Shown here: piece after piece, positions 48,912-58,798 of the stretch
Numbering within the stretch: the first letter of the stretch is position 1
How the letters are laid out: the number at the start of each line of letters is the position of its first letter
Assembly (NCBI GenBank): GCA_902582105.1
Contig: CACHQT010000003.1
Span: 17,507 to 81,506, forward strand
Length of the DNA: 64,000 bases
Origin: an uncultured Pelagibacteraceae bacterium
Lineage (GTDB): Bacteria > Pseudomonadota > Alphaproteobacteria > Pelagibacterales > Pelagibacteraceae
Direction of reading: 5' to 3'
Position numbers and translations under genes: made by a program
Notes under the pieces: generated by a model
Told to the model about the DNA's origin: nothing
What the model saw: the letters and a program-made list of their open reading frames with translations, nothing else
Database searches by the model: none

Positions 48912-50318
48912 ATGAGCTCAAATGAAGTATTAAAACTAATTAAAGATAAAGAAATAGATTACGTAGATTTAAGATTTACTGACCCAAGAGGAAAACTACA
49001 ACACTTAACAATGGATAAAACAGTTGTAGATGGCGATATGTTAAATGAAGGAGTTTTCTTTGACGGATCATCAATTGCTGGTTGGAAAGCAATTAATGAG
49101 TCTGATATGATTTTAAAGCCTGATCTAAGTAGGAAAATTATTGATCCTTATACTTCGCACAATACCCTTGTATTGTTTTGTGATATTTTAGATGCTGTTA
49201 AAAAAGATCCATACGAAAGAGATCCACGAGGTATTGCAAAAAAAGCTGAAGCATATTTAAAAAAAACTGGCATAGGAGATAAGGCTTATTTTGGTCCAGA
49301 GCCCGAATTCTTTGTGTTTGACGATGTAAGAATTAAAAATGATATGAACGAAACAGGCTTCTCAATTGATAGTACCGAAGGTCCTTATAACTCTGGAAGA
49401 AAATATGAAAACGGAAATATGGGTCACAGACCTGGTATCAAAGGTGGTTATTTCCCCGTACCACCAGTTGATAGCGCGCAAGATATGAGAAGTGAATATT
49501 TAAAAGGTTTAAGAGACGTTGGTATAAAAGTTGAAAAACATCATCATGAAGTAGCGCCAAGTCAGCATGAGCTTGGAATGTACTTTGGAACTTTAGTAAA
49601 CCAGGCAGATAACGTACAATTATATAAATACGTAGTTCAAATGGTATCTCATTCATTTGGTAAAACAGCTACTTTTATGCCAAAGCCAGTGAAAGGTGAT
49701 AACGGTTCAGGTATGCATACTCACCAATCAATATGGAAAGGAAAGACTCCAGTTTTTTCCGGAGATAAGTACGCTGGATTATCTCAGACTGCTTTATATT
49801 ACATAGGTGGTATATTAAAACATGCTAAAGCAATCAATGCATTTTCAAATGCAACTACGAACAGTTACAAAAGATTAATTCCAGGTTTTGAAGCACCAGT
49901 TCTATTAGCATATTCAGCTAGAAATAGATCGGCCTCTTGTAGAATTCCAATAACACTAAGTAAAAATGGTGCAAGATGTGAAATAAGATTCCCTGATGCT
50001 TCTGGAAACCCTTATTTAACATTTGCTTCGATGTTAATGGCGGGATTAGATGGAATTAAAAATAAAATTGATCCGGGTAAATCTTTTGATAAAGATTTAT
50101 ATGCTCTATCAGAAAAAGAAGTTAAAAAAGTTCCAACGGTATGTGGATCTTTAAGAGAAGCAATGGAAAGTCTAGATAGAGATAGGGCTTTTTTAAAACA
50201 AGGTAATGTTTTTACTGATGATCAAATTGATGCCTATATTGCATTAAAATTTGAGGAAATACACAATTTTGAACACACTCCTCATCCGATTGAGTTTGAA
50301 ATGTATTATAGCTGTTAA
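48912..50318 (+). CDS. glnA: Type I glutamine synthetase
   Basis: DGSSIAGWKAINESDM; NGSGMHTHQSIWK; AYSARNRSASCRIP; AAGGA RBS. Confidence 0.97.
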   Translation: MSSNEVLKLIKDKEIDYVDLRFTDPRGKLQHLTMDKTVVDGDMLNEGVFFDGSSIAGWKAINESDMILKPDLSRKIIDPYTSHNTLVLFCDILDAVKKDPYERDPRGIAKKAEAYLKKTGIGDKAYFGPEPEFFVFDDVRIKNDMNETGFSIDSTEGPYNSGRKYENGNMGHRPGIKGGYFPVPPVDSAQDMRSEYLKGLRDVGIKVEKHHHEVAPSQHELGMYFGTLVNQADNVQLYKYVVQMVSHSFGKTATFMPKPVKGDNGSGMHTHQSIWKGKTPVFSGDKYAGLSQTALYYIGGILKHAKAINAFSNATTNSYKRLIPGFEAPVLLAYSARNRSASCRIPITLSKNGARCEIRFPDASGNPYLTFASMLMAGLDGIKNKIDPGKSFDKDLYALSEKEVKKVPTVCGSLREAMESLDRDRAFLKQGNVFTDDQIDAYIALKFEEIHNFEHTPHPIEFEMYYSC

Positions 50319-50320
50319 AT

Positions 50321-50509
50321 TTATTTCTTACTTTTTAAAATTTTATCGTCAGCTATTTTGTTTTTATTTACACCCTCTTTGATAGTGTAATCTAAAGTAC
50401 CGTGTGCTCCTGCTTGAACTTCTTTTCGCAAAGTTCTAAACAAAGCTTTCTCTTTCTTGCTATCAGCAATTTTATTAGAGTGTTTTTCTAAATGTTTTGT
50501 ATCTCTCAT
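50321..50509 (-). CDS. Small basic protein of unknown function at 3' end of suf operon
   Basis: 62 aa, 9 bp downstream of the iscA-like gene. Confidence 0.55.
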   Translation of the reverse strand: MRDTKHLEKHSNKIADSKKEKALFRTLRKEVQAGAHGTLDYTIKEGVNKNKIADDKILKSKK

Positions 50510-50518
50510 GTTTCTTCT

Positions 50519-50854
50519 TTATACCTTAAAAGATTCTCCACATCCACACCTTTCACTTTCGTTAGGATTTTTAAATACAAAAGATGAAGAAAAATCACCT
50601 TTTTTATAGTCCATTTTGGTCCCTAGTAAGTACATAACTGCAGACGCATCAACAAAAACTTTTACTCCTTTTTCTTCGATTATTTCGTCGCTTGGATTAG
50701 TTTTGTCAGTATATTCCATTACATATGACATTCCTGCACATCCGCCACTTTTAACACCAACTCTTACTCCAATAGAATTATCTTCGGCTGAAGACATTAT
50801 TTGTTTAATTCTTTCTGCAGCACTATCACTTAAAGTAATTATTTGTTTCGTCAT
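50519..50854 (-). CDS. Iron-sulfur cluster assembly scaffold, SufA/IscA family
   Basis: VGVKSGGCAGMSYVMEY; C-terminal CGCGESF. Confidence 0.95.
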   Translation of the reverse strand: MTKQIITLSDSAAERIKQIMSSAEDNSIGVRVGVKSGGCAGMSYVMEYTDKTNPSDEIIEEKGVKVFVDASAVMYLLGTKMDYKKGDFSSSFVFKNPNESERCGCGESFKV

Positions 50855-51147
50855 AAATTTAATTCTAATTTTGCAGCCTCAGACATCATAGATTTATCCC
50901 AAGGAGGATCCCACACTAAATCAAGATCTACTTTTCCAACATCTTTAATTGCAATAATACTATCCTTTACTTCTTTTGGCAAACTCTCTGCCACCGGACA
51001 GTTTGGTGTTGTTAATGTCATTTTTACACTAACATCTTTATCTTTAACAGAAACATCATAAATTAAACCCAGTTCGTAAATATTTACAGGAATTTCTGGA
51101 TCATAAATTTTTTTTATCTCAGCAATGACTTGATCTTTTAAATTCAT
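50851..51147 (-). CDS. SufT/DUF59 (MIP18-like) protein
   Basis: IYDPEIPVNIYELGLIYDVSV; LTTPNCPVAESLP. Confidence 0.93.
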   Translation of the reverse strand: MNLKDQVIAEIKKIYDPEIPVNIYELGLIYDVSVKDKDVSVKMTLTTPNCPVAESLPKEVKDSIIAIKDVGKVDLDLVWDPPWDKSMMSEAAKLELNL

Positions 51148-51620
51148 TAAATTTCTTTGCTTTCTATATTAATTTCGTTCTGAGATTTATCAATTGCTGA
51201 AATTAAAGTATGCCACGATAAAGTAGCACATTTAACTCGCATTGGATACTGTTTAACTCCAGATAAACACATCAACTTTGTTTTTTCATCCTCTTCTAAA
51301 AGTTTGGTATTTAAACTATCTTTTTCTTTAATCATTTCTAAAAAATCATTGATTATCTCTTTTACTTCTTTTTCTTCCTTTCCTTTAATCAAATCAGTCA
51401 TTATTGATGCTGAAGCCATAGATATAGCGCAACCTTGGCCCTCAAAAGATATATCTTCAATTTTTTTATTTTCATTTAATTTAAGAAAAATATGCACTTT
51501 ATCACCACATAAGGGATTATGACCTTTTGCGTCTTTATTAAAATTATCTGTCTTCCTCAAATTTCTAGGATTTTTACCATGATCTAAGATGATTTCTTGA
51601 TAAAGTTCTTTTAGGTTCAT
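51147..51620 (-). CDS. sufU: SufU-type scaffold/sulfurtransfer protein
   Basis: LYQEIILDHGKNPRNLR; NPLCGDKV; GQGCAISMASASIM; RVKCATLSWHTL. Confidence 0.92.
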   Translation of the reverse strand: MNLKELYQEIILDHGKNPRNLRKTDNFNKDAKGHNPLCGDKVHIFLKLNENKKIEDISFEGQGCAISMASASIMTDLIKGKEEKEVKEIINDFLEMIKEKDSLNTKLLEEDEKTKLMCLSGVKQYPMRVKCATLSWHTLISAIDKSQNEINIESKEI

Positions 51621-52835
51621 TTATTCAAATATTTTTTTACATTTGTTAATTGAGGAATTAAGTTGATCAAGATCCTCTTTAGTATTATATACACCCAGTG
51701 ATGCTCTTGCGGTAGCAACTAAATCTAATTTTTCATGCAAAATTTGACAACAATGATGACCTGCTCTAATGGCAACTCCATCCTCATCTAAAATTGTTGC
51801 AATGTCATGAGGGTGAATACCATCTATTGTAAATGATAAAACTGCTCCTTTATTTTTGGGGTTACCAATTAATTTGACAGAATTATTTTTTCTTAATAAT
51901 TCTTGACCATACTCCATAAGTTCATTTTCATGTTTAACAATTTTATCTATTCCAATTTTATTTAAAAATTTAATAGACTCATTAAAAGCAATCACTTGAG
52001 CAGTTGCCATGGTTCCAGCTTCAAACTTATTTGGTAAATCACCGTAAGTTATGCCCTCTTTTTTAACCTCGCCTATCATTCCTCCACCACCTTGATATGG
52101 TGGTAATTCCTCAAGCCACTTTTTTTTTGCATAAAGTATACCAAGACCTGTTGGTCCATACATTTTATGACATGAAATAGCATAAAAATCACAATCAAGG
52201 TCTTGCATATCTAATTTTAAGTGCGGTGCACTTTGACAACCATCTATCAAAACAGGAATACCTTTTGAATGAGCAAGTTGTGTAATTTCTTTCACAGGTA
52301 ATATGGCACCTGTAACGTTAGAAAGATGGGTAATAGCGATAATTTTAGTTTTTTGTGTTATTTTTTTTTCAATACTTTCTAGTGTCACTTCGCCATTTTC
52401 ATTCACATCTGCAAACTGAATTTTTATACCCTTAGATTTTCTTAGATAATGCCAAGGAACATAATTAGAATGATGTTCAAGTTCTGTAAGCAAAACTTCA
52501 TCACCCTCTTTTAAATATTTTTGTCCGAAAGTGCTTGCAACAAGATTTATTGCCTCTGTTGCCCCTTTGGTAAATACAATCTCATTTTTATCTTTTGCAT
52601 TAATATATTTTTGAACTGAAGTTCTTGTATTTTCATATAAATTTGTTGCAGCAACTGCTAAATAATGGACACTTCTTCCAACATTTGAAAATTCTTTTGT
52701 ATAAAAATCATAAATTCTATCAACAACTACTAAAGGTTTTTGAGATGAATTAGCGCTATCCAAATAAACAAGATCATTATTTTGAACTTTATTATTAAAT
52801 ATTGGAAATTCTTTTTTGATATCTTCTATTTTCAT
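51621..52835 (-). CDS. sufS: SufS-type cysteine desulfurase
   Basis: YLDSANSSQKPLVVVD; ISCHKMYGPTGLGILY; AIRAGHHCCQILHEKL. Confidence 0.96.
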   Translation of the reverse strand: MKIEDIKKEFPIFNNKVQNNDLVYLDSANSSQKPLVVVDRIYDFYTKEFSNVGRSVHYLAVAATNLYENTRTSVQKYINAKDKNEIVFTKGATEAINLVASTFGQKYLKEGDEVLLTELEHHSNYVPWHYLRKSKGIKIQFADVNENGEVTLESIEKKITQKTKIIAITHLSNVTGAILPVKEITQLAHSKGIPVLIDGCQSAPHLKLDMQDLDCDFYAISCHKMYGPTGLGILYAKKKWLEELPPYQGGGGMIGEVKKEGITYGDLPNKFEAGTMATAQVIAFNESIKFLNKIGIDKIVKHENELMEYGQELLRKNNSVKLIGNPKNKGAVLSFTIDGIHPHDIATILDEDGVAIRAGHHCCQILHEKLDLVATARASLGVYNTKEDLDQLNSSINKCKKIFE

Positions 52836-54079
52836 TCTTGCGATCCAATCATTTTCTTAATTAAACTTTTAATTTCACTATCTGTAATTTTTTCAATAAC
52901 ATCTAATAAAAATCCACTTATTAAAAGTTCTTTAGCTTCTTTGTAGTTAAGTCCTCTAGACATTAAGTAGAATATAGAGTTCTCATTTAAGCTTCCAGAT
53001 GCAGAGCCATGAGAGCACTTTACATCGTCAGCATAAATTTCTAATTCAGGCTTTGCGTTAAACTCTGTTGTTTCATCAAGAAGAATTGCCTTACTTAACT
53101 GATAACCATCAGTTTTTTGAGCCTTAGAACTTACATATATTTTTCCTTGATAAACAGCTTTTGCATCATTCTCTAAAACACTTTTTATTAATTGAGAACT
53201 TTTTGTATGCTCGGTTAAATGATTTATACTAGTTCTAATTTCATGGTGTTTCTGTTTATTTAAAGAAAATATTCCATTAACAAATGCTGAAGAATGCTCT
53301 CCATTTAAATTACAATTTATCTCATTTTTAATAAAATCAGACCCAGATGATGCAATAAATGTTTCCGATAAACTATTTTTTTCCTGTTCAATATTAGTAA
53401 ATATATATTTAATATTACTATTATTTTTAATATCTATTTTATAATTTTTTAAAATTGCATCTTGATTTATTTTAAAATTATAAAAAGTATTTATAAAATT
53501 TTTTTCCGATGCATCATTTAAAACATCAATCAATTTTAAAGAGCTATTTTTTTCAAGTATAAAGTTTAATCTAAGATTTATATTCTTCGATTTAACTTTT
53601 TTATTGGTATAATGATAAATAACTAATGGTTTTTTGAAAGAATAGTTCTCTTTAACAACGATTTTAAAACTTTTGTCTACAAACGCATTGTTTAAATTAA
53701 TTAATGAATTAATATCTGAATAATCTTTATTTAACTCAAAATCATCTAATATTTCTAATTTATTTTTTTCTTCAAATTGAAAATCTATTTTTTCGGGTCT
53801 TCCGTTAACAAAAACTATTGAGTTTTGTTCAAGTCCATTAAGATAAATAGATGGATCAATTTTACTTGGAGCCGATATATCATTATAAAAACTAAGATCA
53901 CCAATTTCTTTTTTAATAATCTGACTTATGTCTGAAAATTTCCAATTTTCTAAGCTTTTATTAGGTAAGCCTTCCTTAATAAATTTATTTAAAAATTCTT
54001 TTTTAATATTTATATTTTTTGTTGAAAAACTTGAATTTTTAAAAGATTTTTCAAAGTCAATTTTTAATCGCTCTTCCAT
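52832..54079 (-). CDS. sufD: SufD
   Basis: ADDVKCSHGSASGSLNENSIFYLMSRGL; between sufC and sufS. Confidence 0.95.
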   Translation of the reverse strand: MEERLKIDFEKSFKNSSFSTKNINIKKEFLNKFIKEGLPNKSLENWKFSDISQIIKKEIGDLSFYNDISAPSKIDPSIYLNGLEQNSIVFVNGRPEKIDFQFEEKNKLEILDDFELNKDYSDINSLINLNNAFVDKSFKIVVKENYSFKKPLVIYHYTNKKVKSKNINLRLNFILEKNSSLKLIDVLNDASEKNFINTFYNFKINQDAILKNYKIDIKNNSNIKYIFTNIEQEKNSLSETFIASSGSDFIKNEINCNLNGEHSSAFVNGIFSLNKQKHHEIRTSINHLTEHTKSSQLIKSVLENDAKAVYQGKIYVSSKAQKTDGYQLSKAILLDETTEFNAKPELEIYADDVKCSHGSASGSLNENSIFYLMSRGLNYKEAKELLISGFLLDVIEKITDSEIKSLIKKMIGSQE

Positions 54080-54814
54080 TTAATTAAAACTTTCGTATCC
54101 TTTCTTTTCTAGTTCTAAAGCAAGTTCTGGACCACCTGATTTAATTATTTTTCCTTTCATTAAGACATGTACGTGATCGGGCTTAATATAATCAAGTAGT
54201 CTTTGATAATGAGTAATAATTAAAAAAGAATTATTTTTTCTTCTTAAAGCATTTACTCCATTTGCAACAACTTTCAGTGCATCAATATCTAATCCTGAGT
54301 CAGTTTCATCTAATATTGAAAGTTTTGGATTTAAAATAGACATTTGTAAAATTTCATTTTTTTTCTTTTCACCTCCTGAGAAGCCCACATTAAGTTGTCT
54401 ATTTAGTTTTTCTTCATCAAATTTTAATTCTTTTGACTTTTGTTTAACTAATTTTAAAAATTCTAGTGCATCTAGCTCTTTTTCACCTCTAGCTTTTCTA
54501 ATGGCATTTAGTGAGGTTTTTAAAAATATATTTGTATTCACTCCTGGTATTTCCAAAGGATACTGAAAAGCTAAAAAAATACCTTTATGAGCTCTCTCTT
54601 CGGTTTCAAGAGAAAATAAATCAGAATTTTCAAATAATACTTCTCCAGAAACATCGTAACCTTTTTTTCCAGATAAAATGTTTGATAAAGTACTTTTGCC
54701 AGATCCGTTTGGTCCCATAATTGCATGAACTTCCCCGGGGTTTATGTTAAGAGAAAAACCATCAAGAATTGATTTTTCCTCAATTTTTGCTTTAAGATTG
54801 TTAATTTTAAGCAT
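54080..54814 (-). CDS. sufC: SufC ATPase
   Basis: IMGPNGSGKSTLSNILSG; FSGGEKKKNEILQM; LDETDSGLDIDAL. Confidence 0.97.
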   Translation of the reverse strand: MLKINNLKAKIEEKSILDGFSLNINPGEVHAIMGPNGSGKSTLSNILSGKKGYDVSGEVLFENSDLFSLETEERAHKGIFLAFQYPLEIPGVNTNIFLKTSLNAIRKARGEKELDALEFLKLVKQKSKELKFDEEKLNRQLNVGFSGGEKKKNEILQMSILNPKLSILDETDSGLDIDALKVVANGVNALRRKNNSFLIITHYQRLLDYIKPDHVHVLMKGKIIKSGGPELALELEKKGYESFN

Positions 54815-56274
54815 TAACCAACACTCCCTTCCAAGCTAATTCCAACTAACTTCTGAGCTTCTACAGCGAATTCCATTGGTAATTGCTGAAGTACCTCTTT
54901 GCAAAAACCATTAACAATTAATCCTACAGCTTCCTCTGAATTTAAACCTCTTTGCTGACAGTAATGCAGTTGCTCCTCACTGATTTTTGATGTTGTTGCT
55001 TCGTGTGCGAGGTTTGAATCAGAATTTTTATTTTTAATATAAGGAATTGTATGAGCACCACATTTATTTCCCATAAGAAGAGAGTCGCATTGTGTATAAT
55101 TTCTTGAGTTATTTGCTTTTTTAGAAATATCAACCAAGCCTCTATAAGTCATATCAGAAAAACCAGCACTTATTCCTTTTGAAATAATTTTACTTTTAGT
55201 ATTTTTTCCTAGATGGATCATTTTTGTACCTGTATCAGCTTTTTGATGGTTGTTGGTTATGGCTATAGAATAAAATTCACCAATTGAATTATCCCCTTTT
55301 AATATACAGCTTGGATATTTCCAAGTTATTGCTGAACCAGTTTCTACTTGTGTCCAAGAAATTTTTGAATTTTTACCTTTGCAAAGTCCTCTTTTGGTTA
55401 CAAAATTATAAATACCACCTTTGCCATCTTTGTCTCCCGGGTACCAATTTTGAACTGTAGAATATTTAATTTCAGCATCATCTAAAGCTACTAATTCTAC
55501 ATTTGCTGCGTGAAGTTGATTTTCGTCACGCATTGGCGCTGTACATCCCTCCAAGTAACTTACATAACTTCCCTTATCAGCTATAATCAATGTTCTTTCA
55601 AATTGACCAGTATCTGAAGCATTTATTCTAAAGTATGTAGATAGCTCCATTGGGCATTTGACTCCCGGAGGAACGTATACAAAAGAACCATCCGTGAATA
55701 CCGCTGAGTTTAATGTAGCAAAAAAGTGATCACTTAAAGGTATAACGGACCCTAAATATTTTTTTACAAGCTCTGGATGTTTCTGAACTGCCTCAGAAAT
55801 AGAGCAAAAAATTATTCCTTTTTCAGTTAATTTATCTTTGAAAGTGGTAGCTACAGAAACTGAGTCAAATACCGCATCTACAGCTATATTGTTTAATCTT
55901 TTTTGTTCCTGCAAAGGAATACCTAATTTTTTATAAGTTTCTAATAATTTTGGGTCAAGATCATCTAAACTTTTAGGTTTTTCTTTAAAACTTTTTGGAG
56001 CAGAGTAATAATATAAATCTTGATAATCTATTTTTGGATATTTAGGCTTTTGCCAATTTGGTTCTTTAAGAGCTTTTAGTCTATGGTATGCTTTTAATCG
56101 CCAATCTAAAAGCCATTGTGGCTCTTTTTTTATATTTGAAATAAACTTTATTACTTCCTCACTCAATCCTTTTGGAGCTTTTGTGCTTTCAATGTCAGTA
56201 GAAAATCCATATTTATATTTTTTTAAATTTTCAATTTCTTTTTCTCGTGAGGTTTGACTAGATTCTATTTTCAT
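54814..56274 (-). CDS. sufB: SufB
   Basis: [50 protein letters not shown]. Confidence 0.97.
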   Translation of the reverse strand: MKIESSQTSREKEIENLKKYKYGFSTDIESTKAPKGLSEEVIKFISNIKKEPQWLLDWRLKAYHRLKALKEPNWQKPKYPKIDYQDLYYYSAPKSFKEKPKSLDDLDPKLLETYKKLGIPLQEQKRLNNIAVDAVFDSVSVATTFKDKLTEKGIIFCSISEAVQKHPELVKKYLGSVIPLSDHFFATLNSAVFTDGSFVYVPPGVKCPMELSTYFRINASDTGQFERTLIIADKGSYVSYLEGCTAPMRDENQLHAANVELVALDDAEIKYSTVQNWYPGDKDGKGGIYNFVTKRGLCKGKNSKISWTQVETGSAITWKYPSCILKGDNSIGEFYSIAITNNHQKADTGTKMIHLGKNTKSKIISKGISAGFSDMTYRGLVDISKKANNSRNYTQCDSLLMGNKCGAHTIPYIKNKNSDSNLAHEATTSKISEEQLHYCQQRGLNSEEAVGLIVNGFCKEVLQQLPMEFAVEAQKLVGISLEGSVG

Positions 56275-56683
56275 TTTTACCCTTTACTAGATCACTAAGA
56301 TTTTTTTTATTAAAAAAATCATTTATATGTATTTCCAACTCATCCCATAAGTTGTGTGTTATGCACTTCGTAGATTTACCATTGCAGCCTTTTTTAGACT
56401 CTTTTTTACAGCCAACCGTTTTAATATTTTCTTCAACAGCTGAAAAAATATTTGAAATTTTAATTTGTTCAGGACTTTTGGTTAATTTATAACCACCATT
56501 CGATCCTCTCACACTTACCACTATTTGATTTTTTTTTAGCATTGAAAAAATCTGTTCAAGATAAAGAAGAGAAATTCCTTGTCTTAGAGAGATATCTCTT
56601 AAAGGCACAGGTCTGCTATTATCAAATTTAGCAATATCTGCTAAAGCCATTACTGCATATCTTCCTTTTGTACTTAGTTTCAT
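56258..56683 (-). CDS. iscR: Rrf2-family IscR-like regulator
   Basis: [18 protein letters not shown] start; RGSNGGYKL; three Cys followed by CITH ligand pattern; start corrected from the listed 5'-extended ORF. Confidence 0.9.
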   Translation of the reverse strand: MKLSTKGRYAVMALADIAKFDNSRPVPLRDISLRQGISLLYLEQIFSMLKKNQIVVSVRGSNGGYKLTKSPEQIKISNIFSAVEENIKTVGCKKESKKGCNGKSTKCITHNLWDELEIHINDFFNKKNLSDLVKGKNENRI

Positions 56684-56713
56684 AAAATCCTTTATTTGCA
56701 ACAGTTTATATAT

Positions 56714-56736
56714 ATACCATAGTAAAATAGTCAAGT
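56714..56736 (-). promoter_or_regulatory. IscR type-1-like box overlapping a probable -35 upstream of iscR-suf
   Basis: Minus-strand reading ACTTGACTATTTTACTATGGTAT followed by TATATA; resembles the enterobacterial iscR box TTGACCAATTTACTCGGGAAT. Confidence 0.65.
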
Positions 56737-56837
56737 TTAGATAATTAAAAATAGCAATTTGTCGCTCACATATGATAGACATAATTTTTTTTTAATATTT
56801 TAAGAAATTTTTTTGATATTAATTATCAATTGCAATT

Positions 56838-57497
56838 ATGGAAAAGAATAAGATAGTCGAAATATTTATTCCAGGGCCAGCAGGAAGACTCGAAGCAAAG
56901 TATTTTAAAAGTAAAAAAAAAACATCACCAATAGCTTTAGTTTTACATCCGCATCCTCAATATGGTGGAACAATGAACAATAAAATTGTTGTAGAAACTT
57001 TTCGTAAATTCATGGATAACGATTTTTCAGTTTGTAGGGTAAATTTTAGAGGTGTTGGGAAAAGTGATGGTGAATTTGATAATGGACAAGGCGAACTTGC
57101 TGACGCCGCAGCAGCCTTAGATTGGTTGGAAAAAGAAAATTTTGATAATTCACAGTGTTGGATATCTGGATTTTCTTTTGGGTCTTTAATTGCGATGCAA
57201 TTGCTTATGAGAAGACCTGAAATAAATAGATTTATTAGCATTTCTCCTCAGCCTAATGTATATGACTTTTCTTTTTTATCACCTTGCCCTACTTCGGGTT
57301 TAATGGTTTACGGAAAAAATGATGAACTAGTACCAACTGAAACAATAAATGAATTAGATAAAAGGCTAAGTTTACAAAAAGGTATAAAAGTTGATTTTCA
57401 ACAAGTAAATGAAGCAAATCATTTTTTCTCAAAATCTGAAGAAACCTTATGTGTTATTTTAGATAAATATATAAAAAAAGAAACTACCTTGTTCTAA
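56838..57497 (+). CDS. Alpha/beta hydrolase
   Basis: ALVLHPHPQYGGTMNNKIV; FRGVGKSDGEFDNGQGE; GFSFGSLIAMQL. Confidence 0.9.
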   Translation: MEKNKIVEIFIPGPAGRLEAKYFKSKKKTSPIALVLHPHPQYGGTMNNKIVVETFRKFMDNDFSVCRVNFRGVGKSDGEFDNGQGELADAAAALDWLEKENFDNSQCWISGFSFGSLIAMQLLMRRPEINRFISISPQPNVYDFSFLSPCPTSGLMVYGKNDELVPTETINELDKRLSLQKGIKVDFQQVNEANHFFSKSEETLCVILDKYIKKETTLF

Positions 57498-57499
57498 AA

Positions 57500-58045
57500 A
57501 TGTTTGGTGAATTTTTAAATATTTTTTTTCGTTCATTAAAATTAGATAAAAATCTTTATAAAGATAATATCAATTTTGGAGAAGCAGCAATATATTATGC
57601 TGGTCTCATAATGATTTTAGATGGAGTGGCAGGAGCTGTTGCGGCGAACACAATAGTAAAGACTGCAATAGGTTTATCGGGTTTGACTGCAATACTTACA
57701 TGGATGATTTGGGCGATCTTTATATATGTTATAGGTGTTAAATTATTTCCTGATAAAGAGAGTAAAGTTACCTTTAAAAAAGTTCTCATTGGAGTTGGTT
57801 ATGCTCATGCTCCTGGTATACTAAGATTTTTTGCAGTAACTCCAGATTTACTAATACCAATAATTTTTATTACTCAGTTTTGGATTTTTGCTGGTTTAAT
57901 AATATCTACTAAAAATACTTTGAATTTAAAATCAAATTTTAAAGCATTCGGTATTGTAATTTTGTCCTTTTTAATTATTGCTTTTATTTCTATATCTTTT
58001 GTTATGAGCAGATTAGACGTTCTACCAGTAAACACAATAAGCTAA
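57500..58045 (+). CDS. Yip1-like multi-TM membrane protein
   Basis: 181 aa, about five TM segments; VGYAHAPGILRFFAVTPDLL. Confidence 0.7.
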   Translation: MFGEFLNIFFRSLKLDKNLYKDNINFGEAAIYYAGLIMILDGVAGAVAANTIVKTAIGLSGLTAILTWMIWAIFIYVIGVKLFPDKESKVTFKKVLIGVGYAHAPGILRFFAVTPDLLIPIIFITQFWIFAGLIISTKNTLNLKSNFKAFGIVILSFLIIAFISISFVMSRLDVLPVNTIS

Positions 58046-58197
58046 ACAGGAAAAATACTTTTCGATAATCTGCAGGAGTCACAAACTTTAAAGCCTGTTA
58101 AGATTAAATTTTGAGTTACGCTTTTATCCTCTTTTGTGCACTCCTCGCAAACATCATTTCTTTCTTTTTCATCTATTATTTTTAATTTTTCAATCAT
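58042..58197 (-). CDS. 51-aa small CxxC...CxxC protein
   Basis: Hand translation MIEKLKIIDEKERNDVCEECTKEDKSVTQNLILTGFKVCDSCRLSKSIFPV*; start overlaps the stop of the upstream DUF3726-like gene; not in ORF track. Confidence 0.65.
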   Translation of the reverse strand: MIEKLKIIDEKERNDVCEECTKEDKSVTQNLILTGFKVCDSCRLSKSIFPV

Positions 58198-58798
58198 TAT
58201 CTGTCAGCCCAGCTCCCGCTGCGGTTTGTTTCAATTCTTCACTTTCGTCAACAAAAGTTTCTTTAGATAAGGTGTACAATTCGCTCCATTCATTTTGACT
58301 GAACGTATTTTCATTCTCAATAAATATAATCTTAACTTTTGTTGCTTTATCTATAACATCTGTATCTAAATGATTAGAAAAAATCGAATGGTTAAAGTTT
58401 AATAAATATTTTCTTTGATCGATTTTTAAAAATATTTTTTTTCCAATAATTTCCGATGATTTACTTAAGAATGGTATAAGAAGAATTGGAAAAGCAACAT
58501 TCTCAAAATCTATTTCATTCATTTCATTAAGAGTGAAAACCTGATCTAAAAAATTAATTCCTGATATAATTGGACAATAAGATATTTTTGAACTATTTAT
58601 TTTTGAAATTAAACTCACATTCTGGAATTTTTTATCTTTATATAATTTAAAGTATTGATTAAGGTTTTTTAATCCTGGTAATCCAAACATCTCTAAAAGA
58701 CTTATACTTTTTCCAACTTCCTCTGCAATTCCCCAAGAAAAACCAATGGCTTTAGTGGCTCTTTTTACTGTAGTATCGATTTCACTTAAACTTATCAT
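58190..58798 (-). CDS. DUF3726-like protein of unknown function
   Basis: RATKAIGFSWGIAEEVGKSISLLEMFGLPGL; C-terminal ETFVDESEELKQTAAGAGLTDND. Confidence 0.7.
   Translation of the reverse strand: MISLSEIDTTVKRATKAIGFSWGIAEEVGKSISLLEMFGLPGLKNLNQYFKLYKDKKFQNVSLISKINSSKISYCPIISGINFLDQVFTLNEMNEIDFENVAFPILLIPFLSKSSEIIGKKIFLKIDQRKYLLNFNHSIFSNHLDTDVIDKATKVKIIFIENENTFSQNEWSELYTLSKETFVDESEELKQTAAGAGLTDND

Noticed and set aside
56684-56782. N-terminal extension of the Rrf2 regulator
   Set aside because: Rrf2 proteins begin at [10 protein letters not shown]; the extension covers the promoter and IscR-like box.
56957-57241. 94-aa minus-strand ORF in the alpha/beta hydrolase
   Set aside because: Antisense to a strong hydrolase gene; low-complexity Ser/Ala shadow.
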